A stretch of DNA of 64,000 nucleotides from Thereva unica (lineage: Eukaryota; Arthropoda; Insecta; Diptera; Therevidae), in the NCBI GenBank assembly GCA_949987705.1, contig OX465284.1:110467163-110531162 (forward strand), written 5' to 3'. The translations under genes were made by a program, and so were the position numbers. Under the pieces are notes generated by a model. The model saw only the letters and a program-made list of their open reading frames with translations, searched no databases and was not told the origin of the DNA. Positions 45,901 through 57,629 of the stretch are shown in pieces. Numbering within the stretch: position 1 is the stretch's first letter; every line of letters begins with the position of its first letter.

Positions 45901-48900
45901 TACTCAAGTACGAGCAGCAGCACTTCGAGCCATTCGATATTTATTTGTCACATCAAAAGATATCCAAATATTTAATGCATTGCAGCTACCATATTTAGTT
46001 TGTAGAAGTATTGATGTTCTCCTTAAAAACGAAGATGAGCGCGTTCAAGCGCTTAAATTGGTAATTTTATAATCAGCCTTATTCTCGTTGTCGGGTGACG
46101 TGACATATGTGTCCCTTCGACTTGAAATTGATCAATTGACTGAATTCGTATTTAATTGTCGCAAGGTAGCGCGTGAAGCGACATTTTCTTCGATGCGCGT
46201 GAATGCATCGATAGTTTCATTCCACCGGGTCCCTCATAGTCACGTCACTCGCCAACGATAATACCACCTCATAAACCGTTATTTCGATTTTTCTCAAATC
46301 CCCATATTTTTTTTACAGATTCGTAAAATGCTCGCTATAGCACCAGAAGCTATTAGTCCAGTACTAGTCCGGTGTCTTGTTTCCTTAGGTGAAAGTGGTA
46401 TAGAAGATGGTGATCGAATGTTACGCGCATGTTTGGCAACATTATGTGAATTTGGGGTCCTTAATCCAACACTTTTGATTATTTGTGGTGGTGTTAATGC
46501 CATTACACATAATGTATTGGAATGTCACAGTCCAAGAATAGCAGAAAGTTTAGTTGGAGTCCTATTGCATTTATTAGAATGGCCTCATACTCGAAACATT
46601 GCCGGTGTACGCCTTGATTGCCTGGCAGCTCCTTACTGTGATTTTACTTATCGTCTAGGAATAATGGACAAAAATAAGTATGATAATCACCAAAACATAA
46701 GAATTATCTTATTATTAAAATTTTATTCTTAAAGAGATGCTAGAGAATTACGTTATACAAGCAGTCGCTTAGCCTTACTTTCTGTTCTACGAAGTTGGGC
46801 TGGAATACTCGAATTCTGTGATCCCAATAAACCATCAGGACTGAAAGCAGTAGTCGATATACTTTACCTTAACCAGTTAGAAGTTAGAGTAAGAAATTTG
46901 TGAAATAATTCGAAAACAACATCGTAATTTTGTTTCTTCTTATCATTACAGAAAGCCATTATAGATCTTCTCTATGAATTACTAGGTCTTCCACAGCCAA
47001 TATGGACAGATGAATACTCAGTGGCATTAGCATCACTAGATCCATCTGATTTCCAAGATTCATGGCTATTAGCAAATGGCTTTGTTGCTATGGAAGGTCG
47101 TTGTATACTTCCTGGATGCCCAAGCAGAGTGCCAAATTCATGTGAACATCATACCGCCTTATTACTATACTGTTTCTTAGAAGCTGGACTATTAAATGCC
47201 TTGGCTGAAGTTATAGCTTCTAGTGATACATTTATATCGGTTCGTGCAGCTATATTACTTGGTAAATTTCATTTTAAATAAATTATTTATTTATAAATAA
47301 TATGATTTTTTAAATTTTAGGAAAACTATTATTTATGATGCATACATTATTGCCACCGGATATATGTAATATATGTCCAGCAATGCCAACTCTTATTGCA
47401 TATGCTGCTAAGGGTAATCATCAAGCGACTGCGGCTATTTCAGCACTACAATCAATGCATACTATGTTAAAAAATCGACCAGCATCGTGTAGTTTATTTC
47501 TCGATAACATCATTCAAAGTGGCTGTAAGTAATAATGTTGGGGAAAATTAATTCAGTTTTAATTCTGTATGTATATAAGGGTGGTCCTTAAAATCTAACT
47601 TTCAAAATTTAACTTTGGCACCTTTTAACTTTGCTCTATGATGTTAAAAAATTATCTCTATCAAAAATCATGCCGTAAAGAGTGCGGATGGAAGGCAACT
47701 CCAAAGATGGAGAGATTCTTCGCCGCCTTGAATGGTTCAGTTGCACAGAAAACTCAACAAAGCAGCAACAATGCCCAGCCAATAAGAATCACCACTCGTG
47801 CCCCATCCAAGACAGAAAAAGTAACCGCAATTCATGCAATGGCCAACGGTAAAGCAGCTGGAAAAGAAAGAACCCCGCCAGAATTGTTGAAAGCCGACTC
47901 AAGCCTCATAGCAGATGCGCTACAGCCAATCCTGGGGAAAGCATGGAACACCCGTACTTTTCCGCAGGATTGAACGGAAGGTATCATAGTCAAAATACCA
48001 AAAAATGGGGACCTAACAATATGTGACAACTGAAGAGGCATCCGTCTATTGTCTACAGTGGGCAAGATCTTGTCCCATTTATTACTATCTTGGATAAGAG
48101 CGGCAGTAGACCGAACACTTAGAAGACAGCAGGCTGGATTCAGAAAGGGCCGCTACTGCATAGATCATATTAACACCTTGAGAATCATAGTGGAGTCTAC
48201 TCTATTACAATCCCTCCTATACCCTGCTTTCGTAGACTATGAGAAAGCATTCGACTCGGTTAATAGGAGCTTTATATGGCGGGCACTAAGGCAACGTGGA
48301 TTGCCTGATAAAATAATAGCATTGAAAAAAGCTCTATAAAAACAATTTGAAATACAGAGTTCAATGCAGTTCTTATCCGACAGCTTTGAAGTGAGCTCAG
48401 GAGTACGACAAGGATCCTTACTTTCGCCATTACTATTTCTTATAGTAATAAACCACATCCTTGTCAGCGCTCTCTATAGTAGAATAGGCGGCATACAATA
48501 AGGATTGCTAGACCTCCTTAAGGATCTCGCCTACACGGATGATATCTGTTGTCTGGCCCACAGACATCAGGACCTCAAAACATATTAAATAATTTGGCAG
48601 CAGAAAGTAGCTCAGCGGGCTTGAGGCTAAATCCGAATAAAACCAAAGAAATACGGATAAATGCAAATACGCTTGAACGCACAGCGCTGAATAATCGTGA
48701 CGTGGAATTGGTAGATAAATTCCGCTACCTCGGTAGTACCGAAAATGGCGGTACAGAAAAAGACGTCAGTTCCAGAATAAGTAGTCAGCGGTAGAGAAGT
48801 CATCGCAGAGTTTTGCACGAAGGTCCATGATGCACCTGGAAGCCCGATTTTCGAAATTCAAAATGGCCGCCGAAATATAACCGAAATTCAATATGGCCAC

Positions 48901-51900
48901 CCAAATATGAATTTGCCAATTGTGTTCCGATTCCAATGAAAATCGCTATCTAGGGGTTTTTAAGGAAGCAAATTCGATTGGTAAGAATGGAACCTGGAGG
49001 AAACTGTGTTAAAGGCGACCACTAAGCAAGAAGAGAGAGACCAAAAGGGAACACGAAACAATGTCATGAAACTGAAGCAACTTTGCACCAAACAGTTTTG
49101 ACAGCTTTGGGTTTGTTGTTGTTGTTTCTCTGATTTTTCTGGTTTCTTCTTTCGTACTGGCCACTCGGGTATACAAAAAGTACAAAAGAGAAATGAGCAA
49201 TAAATTTTGACGTGAATACCCGTGACGACACCGATGCAATTTTTGAAGAATCACCAAAATGGAATCAACGTTTGCAGGGAACTTTGTTTCGTTGCGTGTT
49301 TCATTGTGAAAAATGTGCCTGTCATGGACACAGAAATGGGACCGGTGGAAAGAACCATTGCAAGAGGCCACGAGGGGCTACAGGTTGTAGAGCCATTTAA
49401 TAATAACATTGCTCTTCTTGTCCCCAATAAAAGATACCATACATTTACAAGTAGTTTAAAATAAACAATTTATCCTTTTAAGCTTTACCCAAACAATAAC
49501 TTCTAAATTTCTTCTTTCCAGCTTTAATTCAATCCAAATTTTTCCGAAGAGAAATAAATAGTCACGATTATAGCCTTCTTCCGCCACTATTAGGTACACT
49601 AGAAAGAAAGCGTCACGATTCAGTTTCTTCTAGTGTAAGCGGTGGAGATGACTCGTCAATACCATCATCAGCATCGAAACGATCTAGCTTACGTATGAAA
49701 AAGAAGAAAATCACACAATTCTTCGAGAGCTGGAAAGAATTCGATCGTTTAATTAAAGATTCAAATGTATTAGTTCATGCCGATGGTAATACATGGGATT
49801 GGGATATAGTGATCGCTATTCTAAGGGTATTTTTTATAAATTATATTTTATTTGAAATTAATCATTAATAATAATATTTAATTCTAGTCCGATGCCATTG
49901 GCAAACTTGATGATACGAAAGTCAGATTTTTACGTCGCATAGTTCATTATTTTAAGCCGAGCAGTAATCGCTTTTCACACCAAGACCTATCTCACGGTAG
50001 AAATGTTCCTTCATTTGTTATAGCTGGATTGGACCTGATCGATTGGCTCTTGCATAGTCAAGAGGTATAAATTTATTTATAAATTGTTTACTCATTATAA
50101 TTCTGTTTCGTTTGTAGCTGGAATGTATGCGTTTATTAACCGATATGTTTTCTGATATCGGTAATCAACTATTAGCCATCACAACATCAAGTCGTGCACA
50201 CGACTGTCTATTTAGTCCACAGCATATGAGCAGTACACAATGTCAACAGTATTTTCTTTTCATTGGACGAATGTGTCGCAATGAAAAGGGTCTCGGGATA
50301 TTAACTAATACAGCTGTGTTTAAACAGTATATAAATAATATTTAATTCTGATTCAAAAGTTAATTTTATCCTTACTATTTTAGACTTGAATTATTAGTTA
50401 TAAACACCGACCACGTCTGCTATGTTAAACTTATTGTCTCAGGGTTAGATTATTCCCTTGACGCATTTCCGAGAAAAATTTTAGGTAATAATTAATTCTT
50501 ACACTAAATAATAATTATTAAATAAATTATAATCATAAAACTAGATCAAGCTTTAACGTCATCAAAAACGAAAAGTGGACGATTGTATGCAACCCAATTA
50601 ATGTTGGTTTTAATGCGTGCAAAAGTTCCAAACTTCGAAATTTGGGGTATCCCAATGTTAATTAATCAAGTCCGAGATTCCGAACGCTGCGTTATACTGG
50701 CAGCTATTGAAATACTTGATGAAGCATGTCATGACAGAGTAATAACGATTAATGATATCCCAAAAAAAGATTTATATAAAAATTCATACCTTTCTAGACA
50801 TACTTAGAAGAAATTGTCAGCATATGGCCTGATTTTAAATTTCTAGGAGATTCAGGAAGATTGCTTATGTCACGATACTATTCAATCTATCGAGGACTGA
50901 ATCACCAGAATGCAATTGTAGAGGATGAAATTGAATTTTGGAAATATGGATTTAACAAAAGGTTTATTTTTCAAAATAAGAACTAAAATATCATTCAAAA
51001 TTTTATTTTTTTATTACAAAATTTCAGATATGTTCTCATACTCGAGGCTGATATACATGCAAGCTTAACGTTACATATTAAGAATGAAGATGGTCTTTAT
51101 AGCCGGCGAAATTGTTCATCAAGACCAACTATTTTTCCGCCAAATATTCCTCCGCATTTATATGGTCAACTTGTTCAAACTGATAAGGGGGCCAGAGAAT
51201 TACAGAAATATGGAGATATTCCGCGTCTTATTGAAATATTAACAATTGCCAAATGTACAGATGAATCTGAAAGTTTAGAGCTAAAGTCAGCTATTTGGGC
51301 GCTTGGTCATGTTTCGACCAATTCGGCTGGTGTTGATATGTTAAATGAAGTTGCTGCTCTAAGGTAAGTTTTTTTTTTTGGTACAAGATTTTTAGTTACT
51401 GAGATTGGGAAGCTAATTCTATAGTTTTATAAGTATCTAAAACAAGATTCCCATACAATACCGATATAGTTGTGGGGGTTATTTAGGATTTGGTTAAATT
51501 CTAGATAGCCTGGACCTCAAACCCTACGGACATGGCAATATCTCTACAGTAAAAAGCCAGAAGTGCTCAAGAGCGACCATTTTAGTTGGCTCTAAAGAGA
51601 CAGACCAGGTTGTCGGGAATCAGATCGAGGTACTTCTGAAAGAGTGCCGGAGAAATTCCATCACTTCCCGCGGACTTATAGGTTTTAAAAAGGCCACTGC
51701 CCGCCCCGTTAACCTTGACACGGTCGAAGATGTTCCCGGTCTGGGATGGTCCTATGACACCCAGCATCCAATGGATAAGCGGTCTGAAGATTTGACCCTA
51801 GAAAGTGCTCGCTGAACAGGTAGCTAAAGGTTTCTTCATGGTGGTGTAGGAGCCATCCTCCCTTTTGAGACGACCCACCCCGTTGAAGGAGTCTTTGGAA

Positions 51901-54900
51901 AGTTGCCTTTAGAGTCTAGTCGCCTCTGGTACAGTCTGAAGGCTCTCACATTGTTTCCTCCAGGCAATCCTCTTGGAAAGTCTCAACTCCTTGTTGTAGG
52001 CTGTAAGGATGAACCTAGATTCATCCCAATGCCCGGTATTTTTTGCCCTATTGAACAATCTCCTAACATCTCGACCCATTACAGCTAGCCTGTCGTTCCA
52101 CTAGGGCACTTTACGCGATGGCTGAAAGGCAGAGACAGTGTTGCTGGTAGGAAGAGATCAGCACATCAGTGCCCGCATTCTCCAGTTCACACACTGAAGT
52201 AATAGAAGCGGCAAGCAGGTCTAATATCGAGGGCACAGGCTAAGAAATCAAAAAAGAGGCGCGAATATGTGGGAGTCCCACAATATCGAGATGATCCGAC
52301 AGTGAGGCCTCGACCAGAACACTCAAGTTTTCTATCCTGACCGAGAGAAGCTAGTGAACGTGACGTACAGTATCTTCTTTCTACTAGCAGTGACAAAAGT
52401 GGGTTTGCATCCTCTATTTGCAATATCCATGTTATTCATTACAAGAAACGAATTGTCGGTTCCTCTTGCGACAGAGCTCAATCAACTCTTGAACTTTCTG
52501 GGGTGGCACTACAGCACCTTACTGTTGCCTTTTTTCCGGGTTAAAGTTATACAGCTTTCCCATAGCTGGTCCAACAAATAAGCTGCATCTATCCTGACCA
52601 TTTTCTTATTTTCTTATAGTTTTCTGATAACAATTTAAAATTTCATGTTTTACTTATTGCAGAGTATTTGAAAAAATAATATTTTTGGCCAAATATTGCG
52701 AAGTGTATTCCATTCGAAGAACTGCATTTAGCGCTTTAGGTTTAGTCGCGAGCACTCACGCCGGAGCAAATCTTCTTTTTAAATTGGGTAAGTTCTTCTA
52801 TCCACTCGTATATGTTTAATAAAATACTCTAAATACATTAATTTCCATAGATTGGTTTTGTGTTCGACACGATCGCAATACAATATGGCCTGTATGTGAG
52901 CCAGAAGATTGGGTATCTAACAACCCAACACCCGCACGTCATCATTACGAAGAAGTTCCACCATATAACTACTCTGGAATTGATGAAAATATAAATGGAT
53001 TCAATACGAGCAGCGAATCAAATTCATTTTATTTAGAAGAGAATGGTGAAAGTAAAGAGAGCAGCAAAGATGAGGTTTGTGACGTGTGAAAAGTGTTTTA
53101 CGGTTTTTTGTTATGAATTTTTGTTATTTTTTTTAGAGCGATGGACAAATTGGTCCAGCTGCAAGATCAAGAACACTGCCAGAAAGTAATACAGGTCGAA
53201 TGGGTACACATAAGAGATCATTATCAGAATCGAAGACAACTGATGTAATAAGTCTTATTACAAGTGGTCAACATCATAGAACACGTTTCAATTCTGGGAC
53301 AGATTCTAATACATCAGGTGTTAGCAGCTGTGAATCTGTAATTGGACGTAATATTATTGGGTAAAGAGATTGATTGAAATTTAAAGTGTATTTCCTTATA
53401 TTAATTTCAATTACAGAGAGCTACAACAAACTCCTTTAAGTCCTATTCCCAGTACATCAAATTTACTAGATTTACCATCGATAAAAGGACGAGTTAGACG
53501 TGTGTCCTTAGTTGGTACATCATTACGAGAAACATCTATGAGCCCTCTAGATATTCAAGGTTATGCAACCTTACGCTCTCTTCGTCGACACTGTAGACCA
53601 GTGCTATCCGAATCGGCTGCAAGTGAGCTTGCAGATATAATTGAGCGGGAATCAGAAGTTGCAACATTGCGACCTAGAAAGCATTCAATACACGAATCGC
53701 AGCGAAAAATGAAAGTCAGAAGTTTAGATCGACATTCGACACAGTTAATTCCGTGAGTATTGATTTTTAATGATTTAATTTGTTCCTAGAATGTGTTCTG
53801 TATTCTTTTATAGACGATTAGAAGAATTCCAAGTTCCTTTACCAACACTTACAACTCCAAAGTTCCTTTCACAAAATGACTCAAAAGGGCCATGCTACTC
53901 AGGTAAGATGACGATTACTTTTATCAATTTATAAGCATGTTTAAATCAATTTCTATAGGTATTTGTCTTCCTAAAAATTTAATGGATTTATTTCCGCAAC
54001 GTAACCTCGCCCGTACCTATGTATCGCGTGATATCCAAGACTTAGATGTAATGGACTATAATTTGCTCACCGCTAAGCAGCAATTTTTGAATGATTCCCT
54101 CAATGAGGGAGATGAAAGTTCCGTTAGTAGCTTATCAGATGTCTCATCCGTAAGCAAACGGACAAAATGGATCGGTAAACATAATCGTGCAAGTTGTTTA
54201 CACTGTTCACGGTCACGTGTAAATCGTTTACATCCACCTGCTGACAGCGATATAAATATATTTAAGCGGAAATCAAATTATTCATCATCAGTTCAATTAT
54301 CCGATACATCATTTAATTCACCAGAAAGTATTCTTAGTGATGAAAGTATGCAGGATCGTGTTACAGCAAATATTCTACATCATGTACAACGAATGGCGAA
54401 CCCAGTATGCAGTAAGCAATCGAAGGTGGCACTTCTTGAATTAAAACAGAAGCATCCGTCATCCTTCCAAGATATATGCCTTTATTCTGAAGTGTCTAAA
54501 GCACTCGGACGCAATACGTATCGAATGAACGCCCGAAGATTCCTTCAAGAATTATTTTTAGATTTAAATTTCGATAGTTTTTATGTTGAACCAAATGAAA
54601 TTTTATGTCGTAAAGACAAAGAAACTAGCATTAATATTTGCTCGAATAACGAGGATGATATACGAATCCCCGATACATTATCATCATCAGCATCAGCATC
54701 AACCTCATCAGCAATTGGACACTCACCAAATGACATACATCCAGCTAATTATCCAATATTAAAATCACATCTTAAATCACCGCAATTAGAAAGTGTATAT
54801 GAAACTAGTTCGGAAAATTTAAGCGATTCATTTAATTCGAAAACAAATAAAATTTTACCAACTAGCAGTAGTAGCTGTAGTACAAGTCAAAATACTAAAA

Positions 54901-55217
54901 ATAAGCAAACTAGTAATATAATCGAATGTTTAGATGGCAGTAAACCAATTGAAAATGAAAATAAGAAATATACACGAGGCCGATTTTACACCCTCGAATT
55001 AGATTTAAGCTGTACAAAGAACAAATTTCCAATAACCGATCGAAGGAAAAAAGACTATTCACCAACAACTTCAAATACTTCATCATACTTCCCGCAAATA
55101 ACATTCACAAAGAGTCTTTCATCGTCAGTGGCAGCGCCAGTCGGAAGTCTGTTTTGTGAGAAACGTTTGCAATCATCTAAATCAGAGGCTGTTCTTTCAA
55201 AGACTAAAGAAAACTAA
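39902..55217 (+). CDS. rictor: Rictor, TORC2 subunit, complete, 20 exons
   Basis: Exons: 39902-39947, 45610-45808, 45874-46060, 46319-46677, 46735-46888, 46952-47261, 47321-47524, 49522-49826, 49888-50064, 50118-50326, 50384-50484, 50545-50738, 50798-50961, 51028-51363, 52663-52787, 52851-53074, 53137-53360, 53417-53752, 53814-53902, 53959-55217. They sum to 5202 bases: 1733 residues plus stop, all GT-AG and in frame (human 1708). Rictor is the essential scaffold of TOR complex 2, which phosphorylates Akt. It begins MATSWRIGKRGFRPK, joins VSTAPEDYFRLDI, then the N-terminal armadillo region (VRAAALRAIRYL; FQDSWLLANGFVA), the middle domain (residues ~580-990; VSGLDYSLDA, EILDEACHD, PPHLYGQLV) and WALGHVSTNSAG. 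The Ser-rich part contains GYATLRSLRR; the C-terminus has C1394/C1397 and FQDICLYSEVSKAL. Exon 1 lies 5.7 kb upstream, separated by transposon-filled intron 1. Confidence 0.93.
41605..41765 (+). repeat. tRNA-derived SINE (rictor intron 1)
   Basis: The head reads like a tRNA: GTAGTCTAGGGGTAAGTCG (A-box region), CTACCATCCCAG (anticodon arm) and GGATTCGAATCC (B box). The acceptor stem has two mismatches and the T stem has an A-C pair, so it is not a working tRNA. A pyrimidine-rich tail (CTTCTTTTTCTTTCC) follows. A decayed second copy is at 14500-14625. Confidence 0.7.
41775..42070. mobile_element. MITE-like element, ~296 bp (rictor intron 1)
   Basis: Inverted ends: left ACACGGGAGTCTAAGACGCA then CGGTGAAACCGGTTTT; right, inverted, ACACAGGAGACTAAGACGCA then CTGGTGAAACCGGTTTT. 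Similarity runs about 37 bp with one gap. I could not find an exact target duplication, so ends are uncertain by a few bases. It directly follows the SINE. Confidence 0.65.
42357..43480 (-). pseudogene. R1/LOA-type non-LTR relic: RT and RNase H (rictor intron 1)
   Basis: Around 42960-42850 the minus strand reads RLQTLSCWTATRGLGVNSVK then TELILLTR, the RT segment after the active site. 42800-42357 holds an RNase H start (WTQGRTHEGAELCYHPNKT, where YTDGSK is expected) and SLNLTVGLGGGVFSPELAI, in a partly broken frame. A near-identical RT segment on the plus strand is at 56340-56430. Confidence 0.6.
43573..44122 (+). pseudogene. BS-type non-LTR fragment (rictor intron 1)
   Basis: 43600-43793 reads NSNNRDIELTLDWGLKNRVA then TKYCLNSNKTCTD and SPLNILGI, a paralogue of the block at 31560-31740. 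The following frame has the C-terminal text (FITRTTQLWNNPPRSVFP-like near 44010-44060). It is cut at 44122 by the hAT element and resumes after 44661. Confidence 0.65.
44131..44653. mobile_element. hAT-type element, 523 bp, 8-bp TSD (rictor intron 1)
   Basis: The left end is CATGGTTTCTCAACCCTTTT with subterminal GTCGCGACCCCC and TTGCGACCCC, a classic hAT-MITE terminus. TCCTATCC flanks both ends (44123-44130, 44654-44661). The right end is eroded (inverted CACGTTTATAAAATGAG...GGTGCCCCCC). It interrupts the BS-type fragment. No transposase frame. Confidence 0.7.
44740..44840 (+). repeat. 3' tail of the BS-type fragment
   Basis: CAGACATTGCACCATGACTT then GTAGTACAAAGTATGACACC and CTTAGACTAACACATAAAAAATC, the same terminus as at 31890-31975 and 33850-33945, including the short A-run at the end. 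Confidence 0.6.
47620..48810 (+). pseudogene. Non-LTR retrotransposon RT relic in rictor intron 7
   Basis: Frames read AMANGKAAGKERTPPELLKA (finger), RGIRLLSTVGKILSHLLL, RTLRRQQAGFRKGRYCIDHI, PAFVDYEKAFDSVNR, SSGVRQGSLLSPLLFLIVIN, AYTDDICCLAH (normally YADD) and LRLNPNKTKEIRI, ending in VDKFRYLGS. That is the full order of RT boxes of an RTE/Rex-like element. Two stop codons and frame changes interrupt it, and the TDD substitution indicates decay. It lies in the sense orientation. Confidence 0.8.
48811..49521. other. Rest of rictor intron 7
   Basis: 48840-48920 has two tandem AATGGCCG(C)C...AAATAT repeats (FKMAA.. type). 49310-49400 (ATGGGACCGGTGGAAAGAAC then TTGCAAGAGGCCACGAGG and GTTGTAGAGCC) is the third copy of the non-LTR tail seen at 12480-12640 and 37320-37465. 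The 120-codon minus frame at 49009-49371 has no recognised domain. Confidence 0.5.
51440..52620 (-). pseudogene. R1-type non-LTR fragment in rictor intron 14
   Basis: At 51767-51582 the minus strand reads LFKTYKSAGSDGISPALFQK, the PGPDGI...LLQ motif between endonuclease and RT in R1-like elements. 52100-52420 has the endonuclease C-terminal part in broken frames (LVERRYCTSRSLASLG..., SSRYCGTPTY). It is antisense to rictor. No RT active site remains. Confidence 0.6.
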
Positions 55218-55254
55218 ACAAATAAAAACAAACAAACAAAACAAAAATATTAAT

Positions 55255-55560
55255 AATAAATTATACATAAACTTCGGTCTTTGCCCCCCCCCCCCACGAT
55301 TTTTTACGGATATAAGTTCCATAGACTTGTTTTTTTTCCATATTTAATTGTTTTTCATCATAATTTTGCACCATAAGATTTTTTACTTTTTATCGGCCTT
55401 CGAAATTATGTATTTTTTTTCAGTTTTTTTTTTTTATAAATGTACGTTCTTTATGATAAAAGTTGATTTTAGAATTGTAGCTTTGGCACGATTAAATTTT
55501 TTAAAGTTAGTTTTCACCATGTAATAAAGAAAGGTATTCTTGAAATTTGTCTTTAATAAA
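55255..55560 (+). terminator. Candidate rictor poly(A) signals
   Basis: AATAAA-type hexamers lie at 55255-55260, 55523 and 55554 after the stop at 55215-55217. A 10-base C-run at 55284-55293 sits between them. The first would give a 3' UTR of under 60 bases; a later site is equally possible. Confidence 0.4.
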
Positions 55561-55599
55561 ACTTGTTTCATTTTTCTACTTTATATAAGTCACATTACT

Positions 55600-56165
55600 G
55601 GTCTTGTAAGGTTTTTAACTAAGCAATAGACAAGGATTTTGGACATTTGTAATTGGAAGCGACCCTAAGGAAATCTATGAGTACACTAATTTCAGTACAT
55701 TGCCTTTACTACAGTGCCAAAGCGCTGCATTGTTTCTAGGAAATGGTACTTATCTTTTTACACACTTTACTACTCGAGTTCCTGTCATTATTGGTCAAGC
55801 AGGACTCTTTCGTGAGCACCAAGGCCTCTAGCGATGAATCAGAAAACATGGAAACCGATGGCGAAATCGAAGCTTGAAGTTGACGCATCGACAGACTCCA
55901 AGCTGGGCAAACCCGTCGATAACCTGTATACGGAGCACCAACTCCACAGCTCAGACATCGACGAGGTCATATCCTGTGATGAAGAAGCAGAGGTGACTGT
56001 CGTCGAAGTAAACCCTACGGAAAATGGTGCAGGTGATTTAGATAAGGGTGTGTTTCAAGTTCCACCACAATTATTAATCAGAAGTCAGTGAAGCAAATTA
56101 ATCCTAGTTATTGATGGACAATTCGAATCCGACAAAAAATGATGGGATATGGGTCCTAGGTGACA
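55600..56165 (+). other. Intergenic, unrecognised 85-codon frame
   Basis: 55834-56091 encodes an acidic, Ser/Thr-rich 85-residue frame starting MNQKTWKPMAKSKLEVDAST. I do not recognise it. It sits between rictor and an R1-type relic, so the leader or gag part of a retroelement is likelier than a host gene. Confidence 0.35.
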
Positions 56166-56452
56166 GCTCGGTCCGAAGGGCTGCAAATAGAGGCATTCCG
56201 CAAGGAGGAGTACTTCGCCGCTCCTATGGGTTGTAACTATAAACCAGTTGGACGCACGGAAGCAGAGGGACATCACGTCCTGGCGTACGCGGATGACGTT
56301 ATCATCACAAAATGAAAATTTCCTAAAGTCCTCTGTGATCTCATGGAGACGTCGTTACAAACCCTTTCAAGCTGGACTGCCACCCGCGGACTCAGTGTTA
56401 ATCCAGTAAAAATGGAACTAATCTTCTTCACATGAAGGTATAAAATCCCTCC
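56166..56452 (+). pseudogene. R1/LOA-type RT fragment, left half of a split relic
   Basis: Across frames it shows GIPQGGVL near 56190, HVLAYADDVIIT (56270-56310, intact YADD) and ETSLQTLSSWTATRGLSVNP (56345-56405). Its RNase H continuation is on the other side of the BS-type insertion, at 56990-57270. Similar to the minus-strand relic 42357-43480. Confidence 0.65.
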
Positions 56453-56989
56453 CTTTTTTTATGTGATAACGTTAAGCTTAGGAATCACCCTTTGTACTAC
56501 GAGTCGGTCATGTCGTTCAAGTCATGGTCAGTGTCTAGTAGTAAGCTTGATTTGAAGGATAGAGGAGAAAGGATAGGTTAGGGGTCTGGAGGTTGCGTGA
56601 GTAGATGTCGATAACCCTTGCGTTTGAACTCTGAGATGTTATTATATGAGTTCGGAAACACCGGCTGCGGAAGACAGTTCCACAACCGAGTTGTTCTATT
56701 TATAAACGAACTACTAAAACGTAATGTGCGCGAAGAGGAGGGCTGTAGCGTGTGGGGGTGAGCCAAATTGGCTAGTCTTGTGTTGCGGGAAAAAAATTGC
56801 CGTGTCGGCAGAAGGTTTCTAATTTCAGTGGAACAATCGCTATGGTAATATCGGTAAAATTTGCTATGGGCTGCTACATTCCTACGGTGGCTTAAAGGGT
56901 CGATGGAGGAGCAAAGGGTGCTATCGCCAATGAGTTTGATGACGTGGTTTTGAACCTTGTCCAGGCAAACCTTTAACAGCGATATCTGT
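56453..56989 (-). pseudogene. BS-type non-LTR insertion into the R1-type relic
   Basis: The minus strand reads KVQNHVIKLIGDSTLC, then FYRYYHSDCSTEIRNLLP, RNTRLANLAHPHTLQPSSSR and INRTTRLWNCLPQPVFP: the C-terminal domain of the family often named transposon BS in insects. It ends with the tail (GTACAAAGGGTGATTCCTAA near 56475-56500) and a 7-base A-run at 56453-56459. The insertion is 5' truncated and separates RT from RNase H of the older relic, so it is the younger event. Confidence 0.75.
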
Positions 56990-57270
56990 AGTGTATACCA
57001 AGCGGAGGTTCTAGCCATACGTGAAGTTGTTCTACTAATTAACCAGCAAGGTGACAGGAATCGGACTGTATACGTCTACGGATCTGAACGCCCTGCGCTC
57101 TTGAGAAAACAGCTCTAGAACTATCTCTGAATGTCGCAGATCTCTTAGATGACTCAGCAAATCAAAACTTCCCCCGTATGAGTCACCGAAATATAGAAGG
57201 AAATTGTATAGCTGACAAACTGGCTAGGAGAGGTACGACCGCCACTCTCCTTCCAGGAAAGGTAAGGGGT
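56990..57270 (+). pseudogene. RNase H fragment, right half of the split R1-type relic
   Basis: It reads AEVLAIREVVLLINQQGDRN, then VYVYGSERPALL (usual IYSDSQAAL, so the metal-binding Asp is lost), and after a frame change HRNIEGNCIADKLARRGTTA (GN..AD.LAR consensus). Confidence 0.65.
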
Positions 57271-57402
57271 TAGTATTTCTTGGGCCACTATCAAATTCCG
57301 ATGCAAATAGCAACAAGCGAAGAAGCATTAGAGGGATCATAATAAATGCACCTTGGCCGAATTAACCTGGCCCCCGGCCGAATTAACCTGGCGGACCACT
57401 TC

Positions 57403-57623
57403 GGGCATTTTCGAGAATTCACCATGGTAGCTACCAGTCGAACCAGAAGTTAATCTACCATCGATTACTTACCCTCTTATCCTGTTGGTGAGACCCTGGT
57501 TACCTTGCCGGTGAATAGTAGAACATGTTGAGTGGTGACTTATGGCAAGTATCAATTTTTGAGCGTGGTAGATTAACTTCTGGTTCGACTGGTAACTACC
57601 ATGGTGAATTCTCGAAAATGTCC
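57403..57623. repeat. Foldback repeat, 58-bp arms at ~97% identity
   Basis: 57403-57460 and 57566-57623 are inverted copies differing at about two positions (start GGGCATTTTCGAGAATTCAC; end inverted GGACATTTTCGAGAATTCAC). A 105-bp spacer separates them. The near identity means a recent insertion or strong constraint. TTC occurs on both sides. Just left, GGCCGAATTAACCTGG is repeated twice in tandem (57356, 57376). Confidence 0.75.
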
Positions 57624-57629
57624 TTCACT

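Noticed and set aside
52187..52581. Frames in rictor intron 14 as missing rictor exons
   Set aside because: Exon 14 joins exon 15 in frame (AG|A) and the frames match R1-type endonuclease debris.
55284..55293. C-run as a regulatory element
   Set aside because: A single homopolymer without other signal; could also be a sequencing artefact.
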